A stretch of DNA of 5,957 nucleotides from Gammaproteobacteria bacterium (GTDB taxonomy: Bacteria > Pseudomonadota > Gammaproteobacteria > Arenicellales > Poriferihabitantaceae), in NCBI GenBank assembly GCA_009839585.1, contig VXPI01000348.1:1-5957 (forward strand). Direction: 5' to 3'. The position numbers and the translations under genes are program-made. Below the pieces are notes generated by a model. That model made no database searches. It was not told the DNA's origin and was given only the letters and a program-made list of their open reading frames with translations. Below, in pieces: positions 5,957 to 5,957 of the stretch (the first letter of the stretch is position 1; each line of letters begins with the position of its first letter).

Positions 5957-5957
5957 C

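Overview
The window holds two unrelated kinds of DNA between two inward-facing copies of one sequence. The ends (1-54 and 5903-5956) are a perfect 54-bp inverted repeat, which looks like the terminus of a multicopy mobile element seen from outside. The genes look proteobacterial, most likely gammaproteobacterial, from the style of the ArgE and FolK-FolP proteins and the Shine-Dalgarno sites. No genus can be named from this sequence alone.

Left half (about 1-2800): an AT-leaning restriction-modification island. A gene at the left edge (to 989, plus strand) encodes the C-terminal part of a GHKL/MutL-MORC-like ATPase of the type that accompanies restriction-modification systems. Its ATP-binding N-terminal domain is missing, cut off at the repeat. 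Convergent to it, on the minus strand, is a two-gene operon: a putative PD-(D/E)XK-type restriction endonuclease (TTG start at 2704) followed by a beta-class amino DNA methyltransferase (ATG at 2073, overlapping the endonuclease gene by 32 bp). A good sigma70-type promoter (TTTACA-17 bp-TAGAAT, 2785-2757) precedes the operon. Together these look like a three-component system (ATPase, nuclease, methylase) whose ATPase is broken or merely runs off the contig.

Middle (about 2786-3466): a mostly non-coding stretch. It has a short heptamer repeat array behind the operon promoter, a possible 46-codon secreted peptide gene (3120-2980, minus), and an open but doubtful frame (3427-2996, minus). Base composition shifts here, and this is the likely right border of the restriction-modification island.

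Right half (3467-5891, minus strand): a housekeeping pair. argE (N-acetylornithine deacetylase, arginine synthesis) is followed 4 bp later by a folK-folP fusion (HPPK-DHPS, folate synthesis). Both proteins look intact with all catalytic residues. argE starts 11 bp from the terminal repeat, which carries an extended -10-like sequence pointing inward, so the element may now help transcribe this pair.

Basis: motifs and positions were read directly from the sequence. Family names come from recognised motifs and general knowledge, with no database search. The mobile-element identity of the repeats is an inference.
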